A stretch of DNA of 64,000 nt from an uncultured OCS116 cluster bacterium. GTDB lineage: Bacteria; Pseudomonadota; Alphaproteobacteria; Rhizobiales; TMED25. How positions within the stretch are numbered: the first letter of the stretch is position 1; each line of letters begins with the position of its first letter. Shown here piece by piece: positions 1-10,551 of this stretch. The notes beneath the pieces were generated by a model, which saw nothing but the letters and a program-made list of their open reading frames with translations, had not been told where the DNA came from and did not search any database. The position numbers and the translations under genes were made by a program. The DNA lies in NCBI GenBank assembly GCA_902613795.1, contig CACMIP010000004.1, positions 62,001 to 126,000 of the forward strand, in the 5' to 3' direction.

Positions 1-361
1 CGTCGCAATTGATAATCATAATAGCTTTAGTAGTATCTGGGTCTATTGCATTCTTTATCCCTCCACCTGTATCAAGTAACGCAGTCTCATGGGAAATATG
101 GATATTCGATATTTTTTTCCTTTCAATATATTCAATGACTCTTTCATGCTGATAATGTGTGTTGATATATATTTTATTTATACCAATTGTTGTTAATGCA
201 TGAAAAATATAATCAATCATTGGTTTTTGGTTGATTTCAACCAAGGGTTTTGGCATATTTTTTGTGAGAGGCATAAGCCTTCTGCCTAAGCCTGCTGCAA
301 GAATAAAAGCTTCCTCCACTGTTTTTTTATAACTAATATGTTTATTTATTTTGATATCCAT
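1..361 (-). CDS. murU: Nucleotidyltransferase, MurU-like (partial, runs off the left edge)
   Basis: The N-terminal 120 residues of a sugar-1-phosphate nucleotidyltransferase are visible; the rest lies beyond the window. The signature nucleotide-binding loop [12 protein letters not shown] is followed by KPLVEI, and a second motif, DTGGGI, sits near residue 100, as in MurU and related NTP transferases. MurU makes UDP-MurNAc from MurNAc-1-phosphate in the cytoplasm, completing cell-wall sugar salvage that starts with AmgK, encoded two genes upstream. I chose the ATG at 361, which overlaps the end of the SbmA gene by 20 bases and follows a GGGG stretch; a GTG at 319 is an alternative. Other sugar nucleotidyltransferases (for example GDP-mannose or glucose-1-phosphate types) cannot be excluded from this fragment, but gene order favours MurU. 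Confidence 0.8.
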   Translation of the reverse strand, partial: MDIKINKHISYKKTVEEAFILAAGLGRRLMPLTKNMPKPLVEINQKPMIDYIFHALTTIGINKIYINTHYQHERVIEYIERKKISNIHISHETALLDTGGGIKNAIDPDTTKAIMIINCD

Positions 362-1586
362 CCCCACTGAATTCAATTTTGGATAAGCTTTTTCCTGATA
401 ATGTTGACTCAAATGTCTGCAGTCTTTTAAAAATTGAAATAAGTTCAATGATGGTTGGCCATGCGTTTACAATATATTGGAAAGAATTAGATACTTGACC
501 AAATGCTGTGAGTATTTGCTGCAATATCCCAAAGGTTATTTTACCAGCAACAATTGTCGGGATAAGTATTAAATATGCAAAAATATTGTCAGCTTGTAAA
601 TAGAAGCTTCTTGCAACGTTAAAATATAAATAGTGAAAATACAGGCGAAAATAATTTCTTCTTACGTTACTGAAAAGCTCATTTATTGATTGAGGTGTGG
701 CGCGATCTTCATAGTCTTCCCCATACACCAACTCTTTTCGAAGGGAAGCCTCAACCCTCTGGTTTCGGAATTCCAAACCGGGTAGTTTTATCCCCACGAC
801 TGCTAAAAATATTGTTCCAAATAAAGACCAGAATATCGCAGCATTTAATAATGGCGCCGGTATTTCACCCAGTATTGGTAATACTGTAACATATTCAGAC
901 AAAGCAAGGAGGACTGGTAAGAATGCAATTAATGTCATTACAGCATCAATTATTGAGACTCCAAGACCTTCCATAATGGCTGCGAACCTCATTGTATCCT
1001 CTTGGACACGTTGGGCCGCGCCCTCTATACTTCTGAGCTTTGACCACTGATCGGTGTAATAAAAATTCATGGCAGTGCGCCACCTAAAGATATAGTGACT
1101 AACAAAAAACCTAGTTAAAACAAATACTGCAAGGGAAACGAAAGCAATTTGTGCAAATATAAATAAAAGAACATACAGATCCTCTGAATAAACGGTAATT
1201 TCGTTTCCCAAAGCATTTTGGATAGCATCGAAGAAAGGTCTTCTCCAATTATTGATTGCAACTGCTACTTGAACCCCGAAGTACGTCGAAAAGATTATCA
1301 ATGATGATCCCAAAATGGACCAATTTTGCCATTTATGAGGCGAATATCTAAACCAAAAACCAGCAAATATAATTGTAGCGATGAGATAATATAAATAGAA
1401 CCATATAAATTTATGAGATATAAAGTACCCAAGACCAATTATTGGTTCAGCATCTTCATTGATATTAAAGCCAACGATTTTTGCAATATCAGTTCCTATC
1501 CAAAACCAGATTATTGTTGATAAAATAATCCAAATTATGGCAGACGGAAAAAAAATTTTTGGCATCGGGAAAAAAGATCTAAACAT
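342..1586 (-). CDS. sbmA: SbmA/BacA-family peptide transporter
   Basis: A 414-residue inner-membrane protein with hydrophobic segments near residues 15-32, 58-80, 90-112, 138-160, 210-232, 245-268 and 335-360. The central stretch with [19 protein letters not shown] and the following [13 protein letters not shown] is the hallmark of SbmA/BacA. This family imports peptides and modified peptide antibiotics using the proton gradient, and in rhizobia BacA affects very-long-chain lipid A and host interaction. There is no ABC nucleotide-binding domain, which separates it from the BclA-type relatives. It overlaps the upstream tsaE-amgK gene by 8 bases and the downstream murU by 20, so it is translated inside that operon. 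Its place between the two wall-recycling genes is unusual as far as I know. Confidence 0.92.
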   Translation of the reverse strand: MFRSFFPMPKIFFPSAIIWIILSTIIWFWIGTDIAKIVGFNINEDAEPIIGLGYFISHKFIWFYLYYLIATIIFAGFWFRYSPHKWQNWSILGSSLIIFSTYFGVQVAVAINNWRRPFFDAIQNALGNEITVYSEDLYVLLFIFAQIAFVSLAVFVLTRFFVSHYIFRWRTAMNFYYTDQWSKLRSIEGAAQRVQEDTMRFAAIMEGLGVSIIDAVMTLIAFLPVLLALSEYVTVLPILGEIPAPLLNAAIFWSLFGTIFLAVVGIKLPGLEFRNQRVEASLRKELVYGEDYEDRATPQSINELFSNVRRNYFRLYFHYLYFNVARSFYLQADNIFAYLILIPTIVAGKITFGILQQILTAFGQVSNSFQYIVNAWPTIIELISIFKRLQTFESTLSGKSLSKIEFSGDGYQNK

Positions 1587-3054
1587 TGAACGTTTCCTTG
1601 AAATTCTTATTCAGCCAACATGCTAGCGCTTGTATGCTACCCGATCGCATGATACGTTTGATATAACAAATTACTCGTGGCATATGAACTAAATAATTTT
1701 GATTAGTCTCAAGTATAGCAAGTCTTGCAAAGATTCCCAATATCTTAATTGATCTCTGAACTCCCAAGATATGATATTGTTGCATAAATGATGAACTATC
1801 AAATTGGAAATTGTTGAAGGGAAAATTTTTTTTGTATAACCCAATTAAATATTTTTCTTGGTACTCATCTATTGTAATCCTTGCATCATTTGTTAGGGAG
1901 ACAAGATCGTAAAGAGGGTGTCCAAATAGTGCGTCCTGAAAGTCAATTACTGCACATTTTCTAAAGCCATTTTCATTTTCCAAAAATAGAAGGTTTGGTG
2001 AGTGAAAGTCTCTTAGCATGAGTGTTTTATCATTTGTAAGATTTGAATATACTTCTCCCATAATATGTGTAAACTCTTTTTTATTATCTGCATTGCATTG
2101 TTTTCCATGAATGAAAGGCCAATAGTAATCGATAAATATCTCAGCCTCATTAAGGTAGATATCCAAATCAAATTCTTTTAGGTAATGTGGGTTTGAGTTT
2201 GTACTAATATTTTTTGGGTGATTAATATTAGAAATATGTATTAGTGTTTTTATTGCAGGATTATAGAGTTTCTGATAATTCTCTTTTGTTAACATATCTG
2301 TATAAGAATATTCTCCCAAATCCTCCTCAAGTATAATATCGTCAATCTTATTTCTGACTATTAATTTAGGGACACGCACGTCAATACTATCAAGGTACTC
2401 TTGAATTTTAATGAAATCATCAATCCCATTGGTCTGACCGGTCTTACTTTTGATAACACTTTCTTGAGTTGCATCCATCAGTATCATATTATTATCTGAG
2501 CTCATTACCCTATAGTAATGTCTGTTTGAGGCATCACCCGGTAATCTCTGTAATTCAGTGAAGTTTATATCAAGACCTCCAAGAAAATTTTCTATTTTAG
2601 CCAGATTACTTACAACTTCCCTGAATTTGCCGAGAGGGTTTATTCTATAGACTCTCTCATTTTTTGTGTATTTAATGAAAATTTCAATACGGTCTTTCGG
2701 AAGTAAGTCCCTAAATTTATCCGCCCACTCTATGATGCATATCTTATTTGTGATGGATTCGTTAAGATCTATTTCAAGGAGCTCCATCTCACTCTCAATT
2801 CTGTAAAAATCATAATGTGCAATCTCAAGAGTATCCTTATTATAAGTGTGGTATAAATTGAATGTAGGGCTAACGATATCTTCAAGCGGGATTTGAGTTA
2901 ACTCTTGTATTATGAGCTTGGCAAAGGTTGTTTTTCCGGCACCAATTTGGCCATTTAGGGTCATGACACCCCCCTCATTTAGGAGAGGGGCTAGCTCTTT
3001 TACAAGTTTCTCTAAATCAGATAAATTTTGAGATATATATTTACTATGGATCAT
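1579..3054 (-). CDS. tsaE-amgK: TsaE-AmgK fusion: t6A ATPase plus amino-sugar kinase
   Basis: A 491-residue two-domain protein. Residues 1-150 are TsaE, the ATPase of the tRNA threonylcarbamoyladenosine (t6A37) machinery: Walker [13 protein letters not shown] near residue 35, the [10 protein letters not shown] switch, HYDFYRIES, and the IIEWADKF motif. Residues 165-491 are an aminoglycoside-phosphotransferase-fold kinase with [13 protein letters not shown] as the catalytic loop and [19 protein letters not shown] as the metal loop. This matches AmgK, which phosphorylates MurNAc/GlcNAc at the anomeric position for MurU. The TsaE-phosphotransferase fusion is known in Alphaproteobacteria, so I read it as genuine. 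It overlaps the upstream kinase gene by 4 bases and sbmA by 8, indicating coupled translation. Confidence 0.9.
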   Translation of the reverse strand: MIHSKYISQNLSDLEKLVKELAPLLNEGGVMTLNGQIGAGKTTFAKLIIQELTQIPLEDIVSPTFNLYHTYNKDTLEIAHYDFYRIESEMELLEIDLNESITNKICIIEWADKFRDLLPKDRIEIFIKYTKNERVYRINPLGKFREVVSNLAKIENFLGGLDINFTELQRLPGDASNRHYYRVMSSDNNMILMDATQESVIKSKTGQTNGIDDFIKIQEYLDSIDVRVPKLIVRNKIDDIILEEDLGEYSYTDMLTKENYQKLYNPAIKTLIHISNINHPKNISTNSNPHYLKEFDLDIYLNEAEIFIDYYWPFIHGKQCNADNKKEFTHIMGEVYSNLTNDKTLMLRDFHSPNLLFLENENGFRKCAVIDFQDALFGHPLYDLVSLTNDARITIDEYQEKYLIGLYKKNFPFNNFQFDSSSFMQQYHILGVQRSIKILGIFARLAILETNQNYLVHMPRVICYIKRIMRSGSIQALACWLNKNFKETFNV

Positions 3055-5018
3055 AATTCAATAGCTGGTATTTCGATGGTAATGTTATTTCTCTGAGGCT
3101 CAATATTAATTTTCCCTGAGAAAAACATCACATATTTATCAATAATAATATTTTCAATACTGCCTGGCACATAGGTAAATTCTTTATTCAAATTTTCGAT
3201 ATCTTTGAATAGATTTTGCGGGATCTCATCAAATTTTAAAATAAACTTAGAAGATTCACGATTCAGTTTAATATCTATTTTTATTCTACATTTTTTCACA
3301 TCATTGCTTGAAATATGCCGGTCTACAAGTCTTACCACACCAGTGAAGAGTCTTGAAATATGTTTTACATCGATATTCGTAAATTCGCTATCATCTATTC
3401 CATTCCCTGCTACATCATAATCGATGTTAAAGAAATCTAATTTATTCAGTTCATCCTGAAAGATTTCTACTATGTCATTCCCATTAATTTTTTGATATTC
3501 AGACTCTATATTGCCCGACTCGAGAGCAGTAATTTCAAGTATTTGATTAATTTGATGGTGTAACTCATTACCAGATTTTTTTATGTCTTTGATATAACCA
3601 GAAATTTGTTTATCCATACCGCCTTTATTATGAGTTTCCTCAATTAATTCAGAAAAACCGATAATATTCTGTAGAGGAGCCCTTAGCTCATGAGAGATAT
3701 TATTCATAAATGATGTTTTAATATTATCTGCTTGCGCCAACGCACTATTTTTTTCAATTAGTGCCTCTTCAATTTTCTTACTATCTGTTATATCAGTGAA
3801 AGTATATAGGATTGATCTATCGGGTAAGATTGAAGACTGATAATAAATAATTTTATTATTCTCACAATTTAAGATATTGCTGTGCTCTTTTCTATCTACT
3901 CCAGAGGATGCAATATTAATATATATCTCATCAAATATTTCTGACTTTTCTATAATCTTTATGAAACTTCTTACATGCATGCCAACCAGACTATCTTCAA
4001 TTTGCCAGAGTTCGGAGAATTTAGGGTTATGAAGCTTTATTTTACCGTCAATCCCAAAAAGTACAATACCTTCCGATAGGCTATCAATAGTCTGTTTTTG
4101 TATCTCAGACAGAAGTTTTGCTGCATTTTCAAGTGCTAATCTTTCGGTATGATTCTCAAATATATGCGTTACGCCACCCATGGGATTTGGTTGTGATAAT
4201 ATGCGTAATGTCCTCCCATCCTGCAAATACCACCATTGCTCTCGATCATTTAGAGTCTCGTAAATATTGAGTTGTTTCTTCTTCCACTCTTGAAAGTTTG
4301 CCTGGTAGGGTAGTATCTCTTTTTGTCTCATGCTATCTAATATTTCTGACTCAGTTGGCTTATTATTCAAGTATTCATGGGTCAACATCGAAAAAGACTC
4401 GAATGCTGAATTAAAAAAAACCAGTGATTGGTCTTGACCGAAAATAGCAACTGGACTATTTAGCCTGTTCATTAATTGCAGATTTGTCTCATTCTGTTTA
4501 TCGAGAAGCTGATTTTGGCTATCTTCTATAGTTTTGTCTTCTGCAGTAATAATAATTGAGTCATCCTTATTCTCACTTTTCAAAATAAAAGTATATTGTT
4601 TCCCATTAAGTATTTTTTTAATTTTTGTTTTACCGTCATCTATTTTTTTTAAATCTTCAATTGGGAATATATGTATATTTTGACGTATTATTTCAGAAAT
4701 TGTTTTCCCATTATGCAAATTTTCATAATTTTTATTAAATTCAACTATTTTCCCATTTTTTATCACCCAACATATCTTATTGGATGTTTGTATGTTATAT
4801 TTATCTTCCTGAATTTTCTTTGCGAAACGCAAATCAAAAAAATAGACAAAAAATGCCTCAATGATGTATTTGAGTGAGTTTATGACAGGATATGATTTTT
4901 TCTTTTGATGAATAATGATGCAAGCGACCAATAAGGACAGCAAGAGTATAAAGATCATATCACTCATATTGTACATATCTAATATATAATCATTCATGCT
5001 ATCTATAAATTTCATCAA
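3051..5018 (-). CDS. divL: DivL-like PAS histidine-kinase homologue with degenerate ATP site
   Basis: A 655-residue protein with a single N-terminal membrane segment (about residues 19-36), tandem PAS-like domains (about 180-290 and 300-415) and a HisKA helix with HELRAPLQNIIGF, phospho-acceptor His near 443. The C-terminal domain keeps the length and rough pattern of an HATPase domain, but the N box, the DxGxG box and the GxG lid box are all unrecognisable. It sits between ahcY and tsaE, the position of DivL in related genomes. In Caulobacter, DivL is an atypical kinase that senses DivK and controls CckA and CtrA through its domains rather than by normal phosphorylation. Acting as a signalling scaffold is therefore plausible here. 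The DivL assignment is by position and architecture; the loss of ATP motifs is seen directly. Confidence 0.72.
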   Translation of the reverse strand: MMKFIDSMNDYILDMYNMSDMIFILLLSLLVACIIIHQKKKSYPVINSLKYIIEAFFVYFFDLRFAKKIQEDKYNIQTSNKICWVIKNGKIVEFNKNYENLHNGKTISEIIRQNIHIFPIEDLKKIDDGKTKIKKILNGKQYTFILKSENKDDSIIITAEDKTIEDSQNQLLDKQNETNLQLMNRLNSPVAIFGQDQSLVFFNSAFESFSMLTHEYLNNKPTESEILDSMRQKEILPYQANFQEWKKKQLNIYETLNDREQWWYLQDGRTLRILSQPNPMGGVTHIFENHTERLALENAAKLLSEIQKQTIDSLSEGIVLFGIDGKIKLHNPKFSELWQIEDSLVGMHVRSFIKIIEKSEIFDEIYINIASSGVDRKEHSNILNCENNKIIYYQSSILPDRSILYTFTDITDSKKIEEALIEKNSALAQADNIKTSFMNNISHELRAPLQNIIGFSELIEETHNKGGMDKQISGYIKDIKKSGNELHHQINQILEITALESGNIESEYQKINGNDIVEIFQDELNKLDFFNIDYDVAGNGIDDSEFTNIDVKHISRLFTGVVRLVDRHISSNDVKKCRIKIDIKLNRESSKFILKFDEIPQNLFKDIENLNKEFTYVPGSIENIIIDKYVMFFSGKINIEPQRNNITIEIPAIEL

Positions 5019-5091
5019 ATTCTTTGATAAATTAATAGTAAATGAATTTTTTATTTATTGAAATTAAATCAGAGAGATGTGGGGATATTTT

Positions 5092-6483
5092 CTAATATCT
5101 ATAGTGATCTGGTTTAAATGGTCCATTATTTGGTACACCAATGTATTCGCTCTGTTCCTCGTTTAACTTAGTTAAGTTAACATTTAACTTTTTGAGATGC
5201 AGTGAGGCAACTTTTTCGTCAAGTTCCTTTGGTAGCATGTAAACTTTGTTTGTATATTTGTCTTTGTTATTGAAAAGTTCTATTTGAGCCAGTACTTGAT
5301 TAGTGAAGGATGCACTCATTATAAAACTTGGATGTCCAGTAGCACAGCCAAGATTGACCAGTCTACCCTCAGCAAGCAAGATTATTTTTTTTCCATCAGG
5401 AAATTCTATTTCGTCGACTTGAGGTTTTACATTCACCCATTTTAAATTTTTTAATTTAGATACTTGTATCTCAGCATCAAAATGACCGATATTACAGACA
5501 ATTGCTTTATCCTTCATTAATCTCATATGTTCAAGTGTTATTATATCTTTGTTGCCTGTTGCGGTTACAAAGATGTCAGCAATTTTTGACACTTCGTCAA
5601 TAGTTCTCACTTCAAAACCCTCCAATGCCGCTTGCAGAGCACATATTGGGTCTATTTCGGTTACGACAACTCTGGCCCCGGCGGCTTTAAGTGAAGAAGC
5701 ACAACCCTTGCCAACATCTCCATATCCGGCAACGACTGCAAGTTTGCCAGCAATCATCACATCTGTTGCTCTTCTTATTCCGTCTATCAAGCTTTCACGG
5801 CAACCATAAAGATTATCAAACTTTGATTTTGTAACTGAATTATTAACATTTATTGCTGCAAACGGTAGTGTGTTATCATTCTCCATCATTTTCAGTCGAT
5901 TTACACCTGTGGTCGTTTCCTCGGTTACTCCAATAATTTGATCTTTTATTTTGGAAAACCAGTTCGGGCTTAAATCAGATCTTTTTTTTATCTGTTTGAA
6001 TAGTACTTCCTCCTCCTCGTTTTGGGGGTTATCAATGACGCTCTTATTTTTTTCATACCTTGCACCGAGAATAATATAAATCGTAGCATCCCCACCATCA
6101 TCTAATATCATGTTAGGATCACCATCTTCCCATTGAAATATTCTATCGACAAATTCCCAATATTCCTCAAGGCTTTCATTCTTGTACGCAAATACAGGAA
6201 TCTCTTTCTTTGCCATAGCTGCCGCGGCATGATCTTGCGTCGAAAATATATTGCAAGAAGCCCATCTAACTTTTGCACCTAATTCAACAAGAGTTTCTAT
6301 CAATACAGCTGTTTGTATTGTCATATGTAGACATCCAACAATTCGAGCTCCAGACAATGGTTTTTGTTCTTTATACTCATCAGTTAAAGCTACTAAACCC
6401 GGCATTTCATTCTTTGCGAGTTCTATTTCTTTATTGCCAAAATCTGCGAGTGAGATATCCTTTATTACAAAATCTTTAAACAT
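5092..6483 (-). CDS. ahcY: S-adenosylhomocysteine hydrolase
   Basis: A 463-residue cytoplasmic enzyme that splits S-adenosylhomocysteine into adenosine and homocysteine, keeping SAM-dependent methylation going. Seen in the sequence: the N-terminal [17 protein letters not shown] and [14 protein letters not shown] substrate regions, the NAD-binding glycine loop [12 protein letters not shown] (about residue 245), the catalytic-region [13 protein letters not shown], and the family C terminus PDHYRY. Length and motifs are complete. It lies 66 bases downstream of chvG and 73 bases upstream of the divL-like gene on the same strand. I looked for a SAH or SAM riboswitch in the short leader at 6484-6548 and saw none. 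Confidence 0.98.
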   Translation of the reverse strand: MFKDFVIKDISLADFGNKEIELAKNEMPGLVALTDEYKEQKPLSGARIVGCLHMTIQTAVLIETLVELGAKVRWASCNIFSTQDHAAAAMAKKEIPVFAYKNESLEEYWEFVDRIFQWEDGDPNMILDDGGDATIYIILGARYEKNKSVIDNPQNEEEEVLFKQIKKRSDLSPNWFSKIKDQIIGVTEETTTGVNRLKMMENDNTLPFAAINVNNSVTKSKFDNLYGCRESLIDGIRRATDVMIAGKLAVVAGYGDVGKGCASSLKAAGARVVVTEIDPICALQAALEGFEVRTIDEVSKIADIFVTATGNKDIITLEHMRLMKDKAIVCNIGHFDAEIQVSKLKNLKWVNVKPQVDEIEFPDGKKIILLAEGRLVNLGCATGHPSFIMSASFTNQVLAQIELFNNKDKYTNKVYMLPKELDEKVASLHLKKLNVNLTKLNEEQSEYIGVPNNGPFKPDHYRY

Positions 6484-6548
6484 TTTTTTTAGGTTGTTAC
6501 ATATAATTAAATATACAAATTTTATTTCTCTAAATGTTAATATATCAT

Positions 6549-8180
6549 TTATATATGTTTTGGTAGTTTAATTTTAAACCTTGTACCTTTGTTCTGGCCT
6601 AATTTGAAGTTTTTGACCGAGACCTCTCCATCATGGGACTCAACTATTTGTTTGACAATTGATAGACCCAGCCCGGAATGTTTTTTTTCGTCCACTTTAT
6701 TTGGCCTGTCTGTATAAAATCTATCAAATATACGATCTATTTTTGTCCCCATTATTCCTCCACCTAAGTCTGAGACTTCTATATATATGTCATCCCTCTC
6801 ATCTCTGAGGTTTACATCAATACTATCACCATCCTTTGAGAAAGATCGCGCGTTATCAAATAAATTTATAAATACTTGATTTAGCCTATCTATATTTATC
6901 ACCGAATATAGTTTGATACCTATCTCATCGTGATTAAGTTTGATCGGATTTGTTTTATACCTTGAATTTTGTAGCATTATTAAATCGTGAAGAAACTCAT
7001 AAATATCTGTAATTTCTCTTTCCTCTACAGTCAGCGCGGTATCTAGCTTTGATGTCTCTGAGATATCAGAAATTAATCTATCAACTCTATCAATATCTTC
7101 TTGCATAATTCCAATAAGCTTTAATCTTTCGTTTTTATTTTTAATTACAGGAAATGCTTCTATTGCACTCCTCAAAGATGTTAGGGGATTCCTCAATTCA
7201 TGAGCCACGTCAGCAGAAAATTTTTCAATTGTATCTATCCTATTTAATAGTGTTACGGTCATATTATTTAAAGCACCAGATAGATTTCCAATTTCATCAT
7301 TTCTTTTAGTGAAGTCAGGTATTTTTCTTCTTATATTTAGGTTGTTGGTTAATTCATCAGCTGCATCAGCTAACTCTCTCATTGGCTTTGCAATTGTATT
7401 TGATAGTATCAATGATAGTATGATTGTGATTATTGACGCAATCATAAATACTTTCATTATTGCAGCGCGCTCTTCATAAATAATCATATCAATAGTACTG
7501 CTTTGTGTTGAAAGTACAAGGTATCCGACAATGGCCTTGAATTTAATAATGGGGACTGACACATGAACAATAGCCTGGCCGCTCTGATTTTTATTCACAA
7601 CAATATTTTTGCTACCATCTAAAGCATTTGCAACAACATTATAATCATTTGCATACTCAAGATGTCGTATGCTGTCTAAACCGAAGAATCTGATAATTTT
7701 ATTATATATTGACCAAAAAAGGCTTTCGTCTTCTATCTCTGATATTGGAAATATTGCAACTTTCTGCTCTAAAAAAAATTGATTAGACTCATGGATAAGT
7801 TTGTTATTTGAGTCATAAATTTTTGCGTTTAGGGTTTTAGGGTCAATAAGTTGTCCAATAATGCTTTCTAAAAGTTTTTTGTTAATTGTATAATTCCGGT
7901 ATTTGATCACTCTTTGATCAAAGCCATTACCATTTGCTATATTTCGATCAAATACAAATAAATTGGTATCTTTGCTAGATGTTGCACTTGCTGAAATTGT
8001 GGCGGAGATAATTTCGCTCTGTGTCTCAAGAGCATCAACTTTCGACTCAATTAAGCTTTGCCTGAATTGATTTAAATATAAAATACCTACCAACAATAAT
8101 ATTAAAGCGAGTAGATTCAATAATAGTATTCTGGCTGATAAGCTTAAGCGGGTGTTTTGAATAATTTTAATTATTCTCAT
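6549..8180 (-). CDS. chvG: ChvG-like sensor histidine kinase
   Basis: A 543-residue membrane kinase: TM1 at about residues 18-38, a periplasmic sensor region of about 200 residues, TM2 at about 240-262, then HAMP, HisKA with [18 protein letters not shown] (His near 328), and a full HATPase domain with [17 protein letters not shown] and [14 protein letters not shown]. In rhizobia and relatives ChvG/ExoS with ChvI senses envelope or acid stress and controls envelope and metabolic genes. It lies 20 bases downstream of chvI and both are divergent from pckA, which is the classic alphaproteobacterial order. The hprK-EIIA-HPr genes that usually follow chvG are missing and ahcY comes next instead. 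Confidence 0.92.
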   Translation of the reverse strand: MRIIKIIQNTRLSLSARILLLNLLALILLLVGILYLNQFRQSLIESKVDALETQSEIISATISASATSSKDTNLFVFDRNIANGNGFDQRVIKYRNYTINKKLLESIIGQLIDPKTLNAKIYDSNNKLIHESNQFFLEQKVAIFPISEIEDESLFWSIYNKIIRFFGLDSIRHLEYANDYNVVANALDGSKNIVVNKNQSGQAIVHVSVPIIKFKAIVGYLVLSTQSSTIDMIIYEERAAIMKVFMIASIITIILSLILSNTIAKPMRELADAADELTNNLNIRRKIPDFTKRNDEIGNLSGALNNMTVTLLNRIDTIEKFSADVAHELRNPLTSLRSAIEAFPVIKNKNERLKLIGIMQEDIDRVDRLISDISETSKLDTALTVEEREITDIYEFLHDLIMLQNSRYKTNPIKLNHDEIGIKLYSVINIDRLNQVFINLFDNARSFSKDGDSIDVNLRDERDDIYIEVSDLGGGIMGTKIDRIFDRFYTDRPNKVDEKKHSGLGLSIVKQIVESHDGEVSVKNFKLGQNKGTRFKIKLPKHI

Positions 8181-8200
8181 AATTGTAGCACTTGTTTATA

Positions 8201-8878
8201 TTATTGTATTTTATAGCCAACGCCATATATCGTCTTTATCAGATCAAATTGTGGATCTACTGATATAAATTTTTTTCTTATCCTTTTTATATGGCTGTCA
8301 ATTACACGATCTTCTTTACTCAACGTTTCATTAAAGGCCTCATTTATAAGATCATCACGAGTTTTTATAGTTCCTGGTCTTCCCATTAATGTGCTTAATA
8401 TTGAAAACTCTGTAGATGTTAGCTCAATCGAATTATCTTTCCAATTACATAACATCGATTGTTTGTCGAGAGACAAATGGCCAAGTTCAACTCTTGTAGT
8501 TTCTTTTTGAACTTTTTTTGTAGATCTTCTCAAGATAGATTTTATTCTCTCAACCAGTAATTTATGCGAGAATGGTTTTCTGATATAATCATCGGCACCA
8601 ATCCTCAGACCAATCAGTTCATCCATTTCACTATCTTTCGACGTCAAAAATATAATTGGTATATTACTGAATTTTCTTACCCTTGTGAAAACCTCAAGTC
8701 CATCAATTCTTGGCATTTTAATGTCGAGTAAAACAATTTCGGCTCCGTTATCTTTTATGTAATCGATAGCTTCAAGACCGTCTGTAAATGCTTCAATAGC
8801 AAAACCTGCCGACTTTAATACCATTTCAAGCGACGTAAGAATATTTTGGTCGTCATCAATCAGTATAATTTTCTGCAT
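8201..8878 (-). CDS. chvI: ChvI-like response regulator
   Basis: A 225-residue OmpR/PhoB-class regulator. The receiver domain (1-120) shows the acidic pair IDDDQN, phospho-acceptor Asp in VLLDIKMPRIDG (about residue 52), the switch Thr/Ser in IFLTSKD and the conserved Lys in IRKPFS. The winged-helix DNA-binding domain (130-225) ends with the typical VIDSHIKRIRKKF and IYGVGYKIQ. It is the partner of the kinase 20 bases downstream and is transcribed away from pckA; the 97-base gap at 8879-8975 must hold both promoters, and ChvI controls pckA in some rhizobia, so cross-regulation is possible here. Confidence 0.95.
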   Translation of the reverse strand: MQKIILIDDDQNILTSLEMVLKSAGFAIEAFTDGLEAIDYIKDNGAEIVLLDIKMPRIDGLEVFTRVRKFSNIPIIFLTSKDSEMDELIGLRIGADDYIRKPFSHKLLVERIKSILRRSTKKVQKETTRVELGHLSLDKQSMLCNWKDNSIELTSTEFSILSTLMGRPGTIKTRDDLINEAFNETLSKEDRVIDSHIKRIRKKFISVDPQFDLIKTIYGVGYKIQ

Positions 8879-8975
8879 ATCTAATTTATCTTCATTGACT
8901 GCTTCGGAATAAGCATTATATTAACTTAGATTGAGTAAATATCAAAAATTATAATTCAATCATGGGAGAAGACTT

Positions 8976-10547
8976 TTGGCTGATTATAAGACATACTTGG
9001 CTAAAGCAAAAAAAATACACTACAATAACTCAGCCTCACAGCTCATACAACTTGCCGCTGAGTTGAATGAGGGTATTCTTACCATTGATGGTTCTTTTTC
9101 GGTAAATACGGGGAAGCATACTGGTAGATCGCCAAAGGATAAGCATATAATTGCTGATAACGAGACTGAGGATAATGTCTGGTGGGGCAATAATGCAAGA
9201 ATTAAAAGAGAGGATTTCAATCTTCTCGAGAGTGATATGCTCTCCCACATGCAAGGTAAAGAACTGTTTATTCAAGACTTGCACGCCGGAACAGATCCAA
9301 GCGAGAAAATAAAAGTAAGAGTTATCACTGAATTTGCTTGGCAGGCTCTATTTATTCAGCATTTACTCATTTTACCTGAAAATATTGAACAGCAGGATTT
9401 TAAAGAAGATCTTTTGATAATTGATCTACCATCATTCAAAACTGATCCTGATAAATACGGTGTGCGTACAGATACAACTATAGCATGTGACTTTACAAAT
9501 AATAAGATACTAATCGCAGGAACTTATTATGCGGGTGAAATAAAAAAATCAGTCTTTACTTACTTCAACTATACATTACCACCAAAAGGCATATTTCCAA
9601 TGCACTGCTCAGCAAATAGTGACCCAGAAGGTGAAAATACAGCAATATTTTTCGGATTATCAGGAACAGGAAAAACAACATTATCTGCAGATCCAGAACG
9701 GCTTTTAGTTGGTGATGATGAGCATGGATGGTCAAACAAAGGAGTATTTAATTTTGAGGATGGATCTTACGCAAAGGCCATTAATTTATCAAAAGATGCT
9801 GAGCCACAGATTTATAATGCTGTAAGGAGATCAACAACAGTATTGGAGAATGTGGTTGTAGATGAGGATACTGGTGAACTAGATTTTAATGATGGAAGTT
9901 TGACAGAAAATACTAGAGCTGCATTTCCAATGTCTTTTGTCGGGGAGAATGTATCGAAAGACGGCATGGCGGGCACGCCAACAAATATTGTAATGCTGAC
10001 TTGTGATGCCTTTGGTGTAATGCCTCCAATTTCAAGATTGGACTCAAACCAGGCCGTATATCATTTTTTATCAGGGTATACTGCAAAGGTTGCTGGAACT
10101 GAAAGAGGCGTTATCGATCCGTCTGCGACTTTTTCAACATGTTTCGCTGCCCCATTTTTACCTCGACACCCTATTGTTTATGGCCGGTTATTAAAAGAGT
10201 ATATGGAAAGATATAATGTCCGAACGTGGCTGATTAATACTGGATGGAGTGGCGGTCCAGCGGGTATCGGTCACAGAATGCCAATCCAGCTTACAAGAAG
10301 TTTATTAAAAGCAGCGCTTAATGATGACCTAGATAATGCCGAAATGAGGCAGGATAAATATTTTAAGTTAATGGTACCTCTCTCGATAAATGGTGATAGC
10401 AGTTACTTGAATCCAATAGATACATGGTCAAATAAAGATGACTTTGATATACAGGCAAAGAAATTAGTTGAGATGTTTGTTGAAAATTTCAAAAGATTCC
10501 AAAACGAGGTGGACGATGACATCATTAATGCAGGTCCCTCAAATTAA
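8976..10547 (+). CDS. pckA: Phosphoenolpyruvate carboxykinase (ATP)
   Basis: A 523-residue ATP-dependent PEP carboxykinase that turns oxaloacetate into PEP, the entry step of gluconeogenesis. Motifs: RSPKDKHI near the N terminus, the HCSAN motif, the P-loop GLSGTGKTTLSADP (about residue 228), the metal-binding LVGDDEHGWSN and NTGWSGGPAG. The start is a TTG at 8976, preceded by GGGAGAA at 8964-8970; the nearby ATG at 8962 is out of frame, so TTG initiation is required for a full-length protein. It is divergent from chvI and convergent with polA, with only 4 bases between the two stop codons. Confidence 0.97.
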   Translation: MADYKTYLAKAKKIHYNNSASQLIQLAAELNEGILTIDGSFSVNTGKHTGRSPKDKHIIADNETEDNVWWGNNARIKREDFNLLESDMLSHMQGKELFIQDLHAGTDPSEKIKVRVITEFAWQALFIQHLLILPENIEQQDFKEDLLIIDLPSFKTDPDKYGVRTDTTIACDFTNNKILIAGTYYAGEIKKSVFTYFNYTLPPKGIFPMHCSANSDPEGENTAIFFGLSGTGKTTLSADPERLLVGDDEHGWSNKGVFNFEDGSYAKAINLSKDAEPQIYNAVRRSTTVLENVVVDEDTGELDFNDGSLTENTRAAFPMSFVGENVSKDGMAGTPTNIVMLTCDAFGVMPPISRLDSNQAVYHFLSGYTAKVAGTERGVIDPSATFSTCFAAPFLPRHPIVYGRLLKEYMERYNVRTWLINTGWSGGPAGIGHRMPIQLTRSLLKAALNDDLDNAEMRQDKYFKLMVPLSINGDSSYLNPIDTWSNKDDFDIQAKKLVEMFVENFKRFQNEVDDDIINAGPSN

Positions 10548-10551
10548 TTAA

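Noticed and set aside
6484-6548. SAH or SAM riboswitch in front of ahcY
   Set aside because: The leader is 65 bases of AT-rich sequence without the conserved stems of either class.
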